A stretch of DNA of 64,000 bases from Hyphomicrobium sp. LHD-15. GTDB lineage: Bacteria > Pseudomonadota > Alphaproteobacteria > Rhizobiales > Hyphomicrobiaceae. A model generated the notes under the pieces. That model had not been told where the DNA came from. It worked only from the letters and a program-made list of their open reading frames with translations, and made no database searches. Positions 8,423 through 16,090 of this stretch are shown here, piece after piece. The stretch is from assembly GCF_031157355.1 (NCBI RefSeq), contig NZ_JAVIFT010000001.1:620001-684000 (forward strand), given 5' to 3'. Numbering within the stretch: position 1 is the first letter of the stretch; each line of letters opens with the position of its first letter. A program made the translations under genes and the position numbers.

Positions 8423-8932
8423 ATGACCATACCGCTCCGCCCTGCCCGGGCCTTTTCTTCTCGCGCTTTTTTTCTGGTCCTGCTTGCAGGACTGGCATTG
8501 CCGGGATCGCCTTCGCATGCGCAGTACGGCCGGGCTGCGGCCCCTCAACCGCAATCCGACCGCAAAGAACAATCCGAGCAGAAAGAACCCGTCGCCGTTC
8601 CTGCTCCCTCCTCGGGAGCCGCGTCCATGAGCGACTGGCACGCGACCAAGCTCATTGGCGCCACCATGACCGATACGCTCGGTAATTCTATCGGCACGGT
8701 GCAAGACATCGTGATCGATGCGGACGGGAAAGTCGTCGCTGTTCTGGTCAGCGTCGGAGGGTTTCTGGGCCTTGGCGAAACAACTGTCGCAATCGGCCTG
8801 CGCCATCTCGTCATCAGCCTGTTCGATGCCGATCATCTCGACGTGAGGACATCCCTTTCGCGAGATGCCATCGAGCAGGCGGCCAGCTTCGAGCCCGACA
8901 CCCCGCCGGCCGCTTCGAAGGATCGGGAGTGA
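8423..8932 (+). CDS. Secreted PRC-barrel domain protein
   Basis: 169 residues with a signal peptide (ending SPSHA-QYG), a short Gln/Glu/Lys linker, and a PRC-barrel domain (SDWHATKLIGATMTDTLG, then IGTVQDIVIDADGKVVAVLVSVGGFLGLGETTVAI). Start ATG 8423 has a GGGAGG site 7 bases upstream. Such secreted PRC-barrel proteins are frequent in Rhizobiales and usually lack a known function; the domain mediates binding interactions. Confidence 0.82.
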   Translation: MTIPLRPARAFSSRAFFLVLLAGLALPGSPSHAQYGRAAAPQPQSDRKEQSEQKEPVAVPAPSSGAASMSDWHATKLIGATMTDTLGNSIGTVQDIVIDADGKVVAVLVSVGGFLGLGETTVAIGLRHLVISLFDADHLDVRTSLSRDAIEQAASFEPDTPPAASKDRE

Positions 8933-8965
8933 AGCGTCCGCGCCCGCAGCCGCTTCACCCGGTTG

Positions 8966-10354
8966 TTATTTGCCTAGCGGCATATTGAGCTGAAGGCGGC
9001 CGGCCCAGTTGTCGGCAGCGGACTGCGCACCCGTCTCGACGCCGCCGGTGGCTTGCATGTTGACGCCGTCCTTCACACCGACCGCAACGCCGGCCTCCGC
9101 CTTCCATTGAAGATCGGGGACCTGCCCCACGCCATGGGGGCCGAGCTGCGAGATGTCATCGAACGCGACGAAACCGCCTGCCGCGATTCTCGGCTCGACG
9201 TACGTCGAGCTGTCGAGATCGAAGCGGCGTTTGAACTCAGGCAGAACATCGAGGCGGCCACTTCCGGGGGACTGGGTGGCCTCGGTGTAGGCGGAGTAAG
9301 CCGCCGGCGTATCTTCTACGTAGCTGAGACCGACGCTCGGCGCGACCGTCCAGCCGCCGACCTCGCGCGAGCCCCGCAGCGTTCCGCGCAGGAGGCTGCG
9401 ATCAGCAGACACCGTGTCGACCGCGATGCCATTGGGAAGCTTGTTGGCGACGCCCCAGGCGGCACGCCCATCGAAAATGATGCCCGGACCGAAGCGGACG
9501 CTCATGTAAGGACCTGCCATCCAGCCGCTGGCCGAGACGCCCGCCCCTTCGCCGGCCTGATCGAATTGCGCCAGCGCGCCGAGCATAATGTCGGGGCCGA
9601 GCATATACTTGCTGCCGAAGTACATGATCGTCGCGTTGCCGGTCGTTTCGCGCGCGTTCACATCCGAGGTGTCGTAGTTGAGGTGCCGGCCCTCGAACCA
9701 GAAATCGAGGATGCCGGGATCTTTCTTGTCCCCGGGATTCATCGCTGCGGTCAGTTCGGAGACGCTGACGGACGCGGTGATATCGCGCGGCGCTTCGCCA
9801 TCGGCAGACGCCGTCTGGCCGGTGTCGCCGAAGGGTTTGAAGCCTGTGCTGGGACGGTCGATGCGCACGCGATCGGGATCGCGCTCGGACACGAAGGCCT
9901 TGCGCCGTGCGAGCAAGGCGCTCTCGGCGTCGGCCCTGGCGACGGACGTGCATTTCACGCCGAGCGATGCCTCGGCGGTGGCGTCGGCCTCGAGGCGTAA
10001 ATCGTAGCTCGCGGTTCTCGGCGCCACGAACAGCACCGTGGTGCTGCGGCCGGAATGAAGCGTGCGGGTCGCGCCGTCGTCGTCGGAGACCGCGATCGCG
10101 GCTCGGCCGTGGGTGGTGACGTTGAGGGCTAGTGTTTCACCCCGCTCGAGGGCGGCTCCCCGCAAAGCGCTGGCTCCCGCAGACGCTCGAATGTTCAAGC
10201 TGCCTCGATTTGCGGCGTCACATCCCGCGCTTCCGTCCGCGAATGCGCTGCCGGTGCTACTCAACTCTAGGGCGCCCAAGGCAACGGCGGCCCACATCAC
10301 CCGCTTCAACTGAACCACACGCTTCAGCGGATGAAACTGAACGATCTGCGGCAT
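8966..10354 (-). CDS. Outer-membrane beta-barrel (autotransporter-like) protein
   Basis: 462 residues. A signal peptide with an extended charged N region ends ..SSTGSAFA. Residues ~45-130 form a small beta-rich domain; from about residue 190 to the end there are alternating amphipathic strands (HLNYDTSDVNARETTGNATIM, WTVAPSVGLSYVEDT, YVEPRIAAGGFVAFD), matching an autotransporter-type barrel. The last residue is Lys (NMPLGK), not the usual Phe/Trp, which is atypical for BAM substrates. Possible passenger domain is very short. RBS GGAGG lies 10 bases before the ATG. Convergent with the PRC-barrel gene. Confidence 0.7.
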   Translation of the reverse strand: MPQIVQFHPLKRVVQLKRVMWAAVALGALELSSTGSAFADGSAGCDAANRGSLNIRASAGASALRGAALERGETLALNVTTHGRAAIAVSDDDGATRTLHSGRSTTVLFVAPRTASYDLRLEADATAEASLGVKCTSVARADAESALLARRKAFVSERDPDRVRIDRPSTGFKPFGDTGQTASADGEAPRDITASVSVSELTAAMNPGDKKDPGILDFWFEGRHLNYDTSDVNARETTGNATIMYFGSKYMLGPDIMLGALAQFDQAGEGAGVSASGWMAGPYMSVRFGPGIIFDGRAAWGVANKLPNGIAVDTVSADRSLLRGTLRGSREVGGWTVAPSVGLSYVEDTPAAYSAYTEATQSPGSGRLDVLPEFKRRFDLDSSTYVEPRIAAGGFVAFDDISQLGPHGVGQVPDLQWKAEAGVAVGVKDGVNMQATGGVETGAQSAADNWAGRLQLNMPLGK

Positions 10355-10537
10355 CGTTCGATTGCCTCCTTTTGTTCCGATTGTCCTTTCCGATCAATGT
10401 GATTGTGCATGGCAATATCGACGAAAGCATGACCCGTACAACCGAGGGGTCGAGCAGCTTGCAGTCTTTCGGAAACGCTACGGTCCATAATTTTTCTTCG
10501 AGCAGAGATCTTTCGGGGGCGGTTCCGCGTTTGGGGG

Positions 10538-11650
10538 ATGTCACTCAAGAGCCTCAGGCTTGGCATGCCGATGGCTCTCCCTCAGCTCCCTCATGGAAAT
10601 CGCGATTTGACCGTCATCACCGAACACGGCGCGAAGCTGCTGCCGAGCGTAGAAGTCGATAGCTACAATCTCGAAATCCGCGATGAGGACGGCTTCGTCG
10701 GCGACCGCGCGAGCAACCGTGCGTTCAGAAGCATCATCGACGAATGGCGTGAGCCGTTGCGGAAACTCGGTGCCGACCCGTTGGGCGACGCTCCGACCGA
10801 GGAGGTGAGCAAAAAGAAGCTCGACGCGTTGCTCGCGGACGGTGACCCCGAAGCGGCCGGCTTGGTTCACAGCGCCATCGAAGCATTCGCGCAAGAGCTC
10901 GATCACGTCATCCGGCGCTTTCTCAAATCCGCACCCTGGCGCGACACGCAGGCGATCGTTATCGGCGGCGGCTTCAGGCAAAGCCGGGTCGGCGAGCTTG
11001 CGATCGGCCGCACCAGCGTTCTTCTGAAGGCCGGCGGAACGAACATCGATCTCTCGCTGATCCGCAATCATCCCGATGAAGCGGGGCTGATCGGTGCGGC
11101 CCATCTGATGCCGTCGTGGACACTCGAAGGGTTCGACGGAATTCTTGCAGTCGACATCGGCGGCACGAACATCCGGGCCGGCGTGGTCGAAACCAACCTC
11201 AAGAAATCGTCCAAGCTCGACAAGGCCAAAGTTTGGAAATCAGAGCTTTGGCGTCACGGCGACGAAAAGACGAAGCGCGACGAGGCCGTGGACCGGCTGA
11301 TCGAGATGCTCGTCGACCTGATCAAGGCCTCCGAAAAGGAGAAGCTCAATCTCGCACCGGTAATCGGGATTGGATGCCCCGGCCTGATCCGGCCGGACGG
11401 CTCGATCGAAACCGGCGCGCAGAACCTTCCCGGCAACTGGGAAACGAAGACGTTCAATCTCGCCTCGGCGCTCCGCGAAGCTATTCCTGAAATCGGCAAT
11501 CACGAGACGGCCGTCGTCATGCACAACGACGCCGTCGTTCAGGGGCTCAGCGAGCTGCCGGTGATGCGCACCTACGATCATTGGGGCGCGCTCACGATTG
11601 GGACGGGGCTTGGAAACGTGCGTTTCACGACGAGGCGCGAGCGTAGCTGA
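10538..11650 (+). CDS. ROK-family kinase-like protein with swapped (circularly permuted) halves
   Basis: 370 residues from ATG 10538 (ATGs at 10565 and 10571 are alternatives). All ROK/ASKHA motifs are present but in an unusual order. The element that normally ends a ROK protein comes first: GDPEAAGLVHSAIEAFAQEL (102-121), AIVIGGGF (139-146) and HPDEAGLIGAAHL (178-190). The elements that normally begin one follow: ILAVDIGGTNIRAGVVE (phosphate 1, 202-218), GIGCPGL (277-283), QNLPGNWE (295-302), VMHNDAVV (327-334, catalytic Asp 331) and LTIGTGLGN (352-360), after which the protein ends. The zinc motif CxCGxxGC is absent. Likely a sugar kinase or sugar-binding ATPase; substrate unknown. No operon partner. 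Confidence 0.8.
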   Translation: MSLKSLRLGMPMALPQLPHGNRDLTVITEHGAKLLPSVEVDSYNLEIRDEDGFVGDRASNRAFRSIIDEWREPLRKLGADPLGDAPTEEVSKKKLDALLADGDPEAAGLVHSAIEAFAQELDHVIRRFLKSAPWRDTQAIVIGGGFRQSRVGELAIGRTSVLLKAGGTNIDLSLIRNHPDEAGLIGAAHLMPSWTLEGFDGILAVDIGGTNIRAGVVETNLKKSSKLDKAKVWKSELWRHGDEKTKRDEAVDRLIEMLVDLIKASEKEKLNLAPVIGIGCPGLIRPDGSIETGAQNLPGNWETKTFNLASALREAIPEIGNHETAVVMHNDAVVQGLSELPVMRTYDHWGALTIGTGLGNVRFTTRRERS

Positions 11651-11686
11651 AGCCACGCCTCGCGCCTTCACCTGTTCCGAGAGGCC

Positions 11687-12184
11687 TCAGGCTGCTTTTT
11701 CGGCAGTCTTGTTGACAGAACCGCGCGCTATTTCGGTCAACAACGTGTCGGCGTGATGCTCTTCCTTCAGGTTTTCTGCCAACAGCTTGGCTGCATCAGC
11801 GTGGCCTAGATCCTTGGCCCATTCGACAAGCGTGCCGTAGCGGCAGATCTCGTAGTGTTCCACCGCCTGAGCCGAGCTGATGATGCCGGCGTCGAGCACG
11901 CGCTCGTCGTCGATCTCATCCATGTGCTCCTTGGCCTCGTCGATGATCCCTTCGATGGCGTCGCATTTCTTGCCGCGGGCCGGGACCTTGATGAGCTTGA
12001 ACACCTTCTCCAGGCGATCCACCTGTCCTTCGGTTTCTGCCCGATGCGCTTCTAGGGCCTGCTTCAGCTTGCTATCGTCGGCTTTGCTCACCATGCCGGG
12101 GAGCGCCTTCAGGATCTGCTTCTCGGCGTAGTAGATGTCCTTGAGGGTCGCGACGAACAGATCTTCCATCGTCTTGACTGACAT
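11687..12184 (-). CDS. Ferritin-like DUF892 (YciE/YciF) protein
   Basis: 165 residues, all helical. The DUF892 pattern is complete: EDLFVATLKDIYYAEKQILKALPGM, then EAHRAETEGQVDRLEKVF, VEHYEICRYGTLVEWAKDLG and EEHHADTLLTEIA. Conserved Glu and His residues on the four helices are those of the ferritin-like iron-binding fold. Members are stress-induced in enterobacteria; the role is still unclear. RBS GGAG sits 7 bases before the ATG. It is convergent with the ROK gene and divergent from a second DUF892 gene. Confidence 0.88.
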   Translation of the reverse strand: MSVKTMEDLFVATLKDIYYAEKQILKALPGMVSKADDSKLKQALEAHRAETEGQVDRLEKVFKLIKVPARGKKCDAIEGIIDEAKEHMDEIDDERVLDAGIISSAQAVEHYEICRYGTLVEWAKDLGHADAAKLLAENLKEEHHADTLLTEIARGSVNKTAEKAA

Positions 12185-12373
12185 GATCGAACTCCATGAG
12201 TTGTACGCTGCTTCGTGCGATCAACCATCGAGAGGACCGGCAGTTCCACGTATTGTTCGGCGTGCTTTCCGATTGTCCGGCGCAGCCTGAGGAACCTCCG
12301 CGCGGATCCGGCGTTATTCCGCATCGTGCGGCGCAATAAATCGAGAGGCCGCATCCAAATTGTGAGCGTGAGC

Positions 12374-12880
12374 ATGCAGGAATTCGAGCGAGTTTATATG
12401 CGCACGCTGCGCCACATCTACGACACGGAAAAGCAGCTTGGGAGTTCGATGGCCGCTTTGACGGCCTCGATCGGCGACTTGCGCCTACTCAACGCGTTGC
12501 GAGAGATCGAAACGCAATCGCGTCTTCAGGCGCAACGCATCGAAGTGATCTTCCGCGAGCTTTATCTCGAGCCGCGCGGGGAAGCGTCGTGGGCGGCGAC
12601 TGCGCTTCTCAGAGACGCATGGGAAGCCTGCACAGCCAATCGCAACGAAGGTACGAGAGGATGCGCGGCCGCACTTCTCGCTATCAAGCGCTACGAGATC
12701 ACGCTTTACGAGGCGCTGCTAAGGTGGTCGGAAGACTACGCGTTCGATGAAGTCATCCCCGACATCCGCCGCTCGATCGCGGAAGAGCTGGTGCAGGCGA
12801 GCATCCTGTCGGAACTCGCGTTCGAAGCCGCCCCCGATCGGGCCGCTTTGGCTCAGGGCTCATCCGGCGCGTTGCATTGA
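12374..12880 (+). CDS. Second, divergent DUF892 ferritin-like protein
   Basis: 168 residues. It keeps the family start (EFERVYMRTLRHIYDTEKQL) and the later helix IKRYEITLYEALLRWSEDYAFDEV, but is more diverged than its neighbour; where the YciE-like copy has EHYEI it has KRYEI, and the C-terminal EEHHAD becomes EELVQAS, so several candidate iron ligands are lost. It may be a structural partner or regulator of the neighbouring paralogue. The start at 12374 is taken from the family alignment; its ribosome binding site is weak. Followed by a strong terminator. Confidence 0.75.
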   Translation: MQEFERVYMRTLRHIYDTEKQLGSSMAALTASIGDLRLLNALREIETQSRLQAQRIEVIFRELYLEPRGEASWAATALLRDAWEACTANRNEGTRGCAAALLAIKRYEITLYEALLRWSEDYAFDEVIPDIRRSIAEELVQASILSELAFEAAPDRAALAQGSSGALH

Positions 12881-12942
12881 ATCCTTGACGCAGAATCTGC
12901 ACCGGCTCTTCGATCGTCGCCGTTAGAAGCGGCTGGAAACGA

Positions 12943-12970
12943 AAACAGCCGGCTCAGAGGCCGGCTGTTT
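12943..12970. terminator. Strong bidirectional hairpin terminator
   Basis: AAACAGCCGGC and GCCGGCTGTTT form a perfect 11-bp stem around a TCAGAG loop. T-rich tracts occur on both sides (CTTCTTTTTG on plus; TTTTCGTTTC on minus), so it can serve the plus-strand DUF892 gene and the minus-strand small peptide at 12991. Confidence 0.85.
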
Positions 12971-12990
12971 CTTCTTTTTGATTGTCGGCG

Positions 12991-13068
12991 TCAGATCATT
13001 CCGAGCAGATGCAGCACGATCAAGCCGGAGATCGGAACTCCCAATGCCCAAAGAACGATGTAGCGCAT
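12991..13068 (-). CDS. 25-residue hydrophobic peptide
   Basis: ATG at 13068 follows an AAGGAAG ribosome binding site at good spacing and opens a 25-codon frame: MRYIVLWALGVPISGLIVLH then LLGMI, ending TGA at 12991. It is a single transmembrane helix. Very similar short MRxxxLWxLGxPI peptides are, from memory, common unannotated small proteins in alphaproteobacteria and gammaproteobacteria. A terminator lies just downstream. No function known. Confidence 0.6.
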   Translation of the reverse strand: MRYIVLWALGVPISGLIVLHLLGMI

Positions 13069-13181
13069 TGCTTTTCTTCCTTATCGAGCGGGAGGCCACC
13101 TGACGGCCTCCAAAGTGGAACAGTCATTCCACTAACACCCGACCCCGGAAGAAGTTCCGCTCCGGCATCGTACCCGAGCGG

Positions 13182-13790
13182 CTACTTCGGGTCTGCCGGA
13201 AGGAACGCGCTCACCTTACGAACAAGGTCTGCGACGTTCTGGGCGCCGATGCGCTCCATCACCCAGGCCCGGTACGTCTCGACCGTGCGGGGGCTAATCG
13301 AGAGCTTGGCGGCGATCTGCTTGTTCGACATACCGGCAGCGACGAACTCCAGCACCTCGCGCTGACGCGGCGAGAGGGCCTTCAGACGCTCGGCGATGTC
13401 GATGCGCTCGCTGTTCTCGGTGCTTTGCCGGCGGCCCTTCTCGACGGCATCAGACACGCTCGTCGCGAGGCGCTCGCCGTCGTAGGGCTTCTCGAAGAAA
13501 TCGAACGCGCCTTCCTTGAGGGCGGCGACGGCCATCGAGACATCGGCGTGGCCGCTGATAAGGATCAAAGGCGCGCCGTTGTTGCGATATTTGAGCTCCC
13601 GCTGGAGCTCGAGGCCGGTCATGCCCGGCATACGCACGTCCGCGACAACGCAGGACGGCTTGGTGTCCGGCAAATCGTTCAGAAAGGCTTCCGCCGATTC
13701 ATAGCAGGCAACGGGGATCTCGCGGCTCTCGATCAAGAGGCGCATCGAATGCAGAACGGCGGCATCGTCGTCAATCAAAGCTACGGTCAC
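13182..13790 (-). CDS. FixJ-type response regulator
   Basis: 202 residues. The receiver domain has the acidic pocket LIDDD near residue 7, the phospho-acceptor Asp51 in VVADVRMPGMTG, the Thr/Ser position in LISGHAD and Lys in FEKPYDGERL. The C-terminal LuxR/FixJ helix-turn-helix is SPRQREVLEFVAAGMSNKQIAAKLSISPRTVETYRAWVMERIG. The start is GTG at 13790, preceded by AGGAT. It begins 15 bases after the stop of the histidine kinase, so the two form an operon and a cognate pair. Target genes are unknown. Confidence 0.92.
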   Translation of the reverse strand: MTVALIDDDAAVLHSMRLLIESREIPVACYESAEAFLNDLPDTKPSCVVADVRMPGMTGLELQRELKYRNNGAPLILISGHADVSMAVAALKEGAFDFFEKPYDGERLATSVSDAVEKGRRQSTENSERIDIAERLKALSPRQREVLEFVAAGMSNKQIAAKLSISPRTVETYRAWVMERIGAQNVADLVRKVSAFLPADPK

Positions 13791-13805
13791 TTCAGCATCC
13801 TATCG

Positions 13806-15440
13806 TCATTTCTCGATTGATGTCGTGGGCAGAGTAAAGGAAACAGCGGCCCCCCCGCCAGTGCTTTCGATCAAAAGCTGCCCGCCGTGGGTTTCCGCGG
13901 TCGAGCGGGCCAGAGCCAATCCCAGCCCCAAACCCTCGCGTTTCGTCGTGATAAACGGCGCTAACGCACGTTCAAGTATATCAGGATCGAAGCCGGGACC
14001 GTTGTCACGGACCGTCACGATTACGCGATTGGTATCCGTCAGGTCGGCTTCGACGGCGATGCGGCCGTCGGTGCGGCCGCTTGCGAGCACGGATTCTGCG
14101 GCATTTCGGATCAGATTAATCAAAACCTGCTGGATCTGCAGGCCATCGCAAACCACCAGCGGCAAATTCTTGGCGATGCGGGTCTCGATCTCGACGCGAT
14201 TGGCCTGCATCTCGAACCGGCAATGCGAAATGGCTTCGCGGATCAGATCCGCGCTCGATTGAGCGACCATCTCGTTGTGGCCGAGGCGAATGTAGTCGCG
14301 CAGTTTGCGCACGACGTCGGCGGCGCGATCGACCTGAGCCACCGCGTGACCTGCAGCCTGGCGCGCAGCCTCGATGTCTGGCAACTTTTTCTCGACGGCC
14401 ATTTTCGCGAGCCGCGTGTAGTTGGAAATCGCGGTCAGCGGCTGATTGATCTCATGGGCGAGCACGGCCGCGAACGCCCCCATGGTATCCAGCCTCGCCG
14501 CCCTCTCGAGCGCATCCTGGTTGTGGCGAAGCTGGGCCTGAGTGCGCAGTTGCTCGTTCACGACCGCACCAATCGTCAGGCCGGTCAACGAAAGCACGAT
14601 CATCAACGCCTGATAGGCCGTAACTTCGCTGTCGAGCACGCCCGCATACTGCATCGCGGCCATGAGACCAACCTGCGTGAGGACGAGCCCCGCCGTCACG
14701 CCTTCGAGGCCAAAGCGTACGGCCGTCCACATGACGGGCAGGAAAAACAGATAGAACTGCTTCACGCGAAACGTGTCGGACAGGCCGAACACAGCCGCGA
14801 GCGTTAGCAGCAGCGCGATCACAACGGCCGCCAGCTCCAGCGAGGGGACGATCATGCGCCGGCGTGTCAGCGCGATCAGAAGGAACGGCGTCAGAACCGT
14901 GACGCCGATCATGTCGCCGATCCAGAGCTGAATCGTAGCCGTCGTCATGTCGGCGGGCGTCACAAGCCCGAACGAAGCGAGCAGTCCAACGTAGGCCACG
15001 GCCACGACGCCAGTGCTTATCGCCGCTGTTCCAATCAACAGCATCAACGAGCGCTTCATGCTTAGCGTGCGGTCGAATTCGAGCCGCGGCATGGTCAGGA
15101 TGTAGGTTGCCGCTCCGTAACCCGCGCCGACGATGATCGCGCCGAGCACGTGAACGATGACCGGCATCGGGAGATCAAGCACAAGGGCATTGACCAAGAG
15201 CGGAGCAATGAAGAGCCACGGGATGTATTCACGCCCGAGGAGAAGTACGAGCGCGAACGCGAGGCCCGTGGCCGGATTCCAGGGCGTGACGCCGATCGGC
15301 GCGATGGGGCTGATGTAGCTCACCCAATCGATCAGAGCGTAGACGACGAGAAACGCGATACCGGTCGCCACATGGCCACGGGAAAAAAGGGCAGACACGG
15401 GTAGCTTTCTCGCTGTCGCTTCCTGGCTCCATTCATACAT
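13806..15440 (-). CDS. MASE1-domain sensor histidine kinase (FixL/DctB-like)
   Basis: 544 residues. Eight or so membrane helices in the first ~300 residues, with the WNPATGLAFALVLLLGREYIPWLF motif typical of MASE1 sensor domains. Then a short coiled coil and a HisKA domain with AAVLAHEINQPLTAISNYTRLAKM (phospho-His in HEINQP), followed by HATPase blocks LINLIRNAAES (N box), VRDNGPGFD (G1) and GLGLGLALARS (G2). ATG 15440 has an AGGAGG site; the frame extends upstream to a TTG without support. The HEINQPL form of the H box fits FixL/DctB-type kinases. Signal unknown. Confidence 0.92.
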   Translation of the reverse strand: MYEWSQEATARKLPVSALFSRGHVATGIAFLVVYALIDWVSYISPIAPIGVTPWNPATGLAFALVLLLGREYIPWLFIAPLLVNALVLDLPMPVIVHVLGAIIVGAGYGAATYILTMPRLEFDRTLSMKRSLMLLIGTAAISTGVVAVAYVGLLASFGLVTPADMTTATIQLWIGDMIGVTVLTPFLLIALTRRRMIVPSLELAAVVIALLLTLAAVFGLSDTFRVKQFYLFFLPVMWTAVRFGLEGVTAGLVLTQVGLMAAMQYAGVLDSEVTAYQALMIVLSLTGLTIGAVVNEQLRTQAQLRHNQDALERAARLDTMGAFAAVLAHEINQPLTAISNYTRLAKMAVEKKLPDIEAARQAAGHAVAQVDRAADVVRKLRDYIRLGHNEMVAQSSADLIREAISHCRFEMQANRVEIETRIAKNLPLVVCDGLQIQQVLINLIRNAAESVLASGRTDGRIAVEADLTDTNRVIVTVRDNGPGFDPDILERALAPFITTKREGLGLGLALARSTAETHGGQLLIESTGGGAAVSFTLPTTSIEK

Positions 15441-15849
15441 TCGGTACTTCCTCCTGGGACCATCCGGCAAACTACGCAGGTGCTACCCCGATAGATGATC
15501 GACGCCCGTATCCAACCCGATTTCGCGTTTGATGCAACCTCCAGCCCCTGCGACGGACGCGAAGGGCGCTCAGGTCGGTGCGCCCAGTCACCTCCAGGCT
15601 GCCTCGACAGAAATGGGTGATGCCGACACCGAAGGGGGCTTCGCGTTTCATCCTGTCGCTGAAGCCGCCAGGTCCATCGTTCGTAGCGCGTCAGGCAAGC
15701 CATCCGCGAAGATTCGGCAAACATCGCCTTCGCCGGACTCGAGCTTCCCACCCTTCGGTATTTGATTTTTTCCCGACTTTATCGGGATTACTTCCCGAAT
15801 ATTTGCCCCTTTTCCCGCCTTCGCCGGGCTGTTCCCGGATTTTCTTCCA
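15441..15849. promoter_or_regulatory. Divergent intergenic region with clustered TTCCCG motifs
   Basis: No convincing gene. The stretch 15765-15840 is AT-richer than its surroundings and carries four TTCCCG sites; the first forms a perfect inverted repeat TCCCGA-CTTTA-TCGGGA at 15771-15787. It lies between the histidine kinase and the first receptor, upstream of the duplicated leader, and is absent from the second receptor's upstream region. It may hold operators or the promoter. Confidence 0.4.
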
Positions 15850-16090
15850 TTCTTCTGTAGTTATACGGGAGCATTTCCACTCCGAAATGCCACCGCATGG
15901 AACCGCCCTCAGTTGCCCGTGCCGCTTCTTCCTCCGAACATGACGCAACTTTATAACAAGAACTATTCCAGTCGCGGCGGGATCGTTTGAAGTCGAGTTG
16001 CGGCTCAAAGGCGGCTCTTCCGGGTCTGGAAGTGGTGGGGACATACGGGGTTGTGCGGGCGCCTCGCCGCGCACGTGGGGAGGAAGCAGA
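15850..16090 (+). repeat. Duplicated leader, copy 1 (upstream of first TonB receptor)
   Basis: About 240 bases that align with 18728-18965. Well-preserved stretches include ATGCCACCGCATGGAACC, GCAACTTTATAACA (TATAAC could be a -10 element) and GGGATCGTTTG, and GTGGGGAGGAAGCAGAATGAC around the start codon. The middle part differs by substitutions and small indels. A long conserved untranslated leader suggests shared regulation. Confidence 0.65.
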
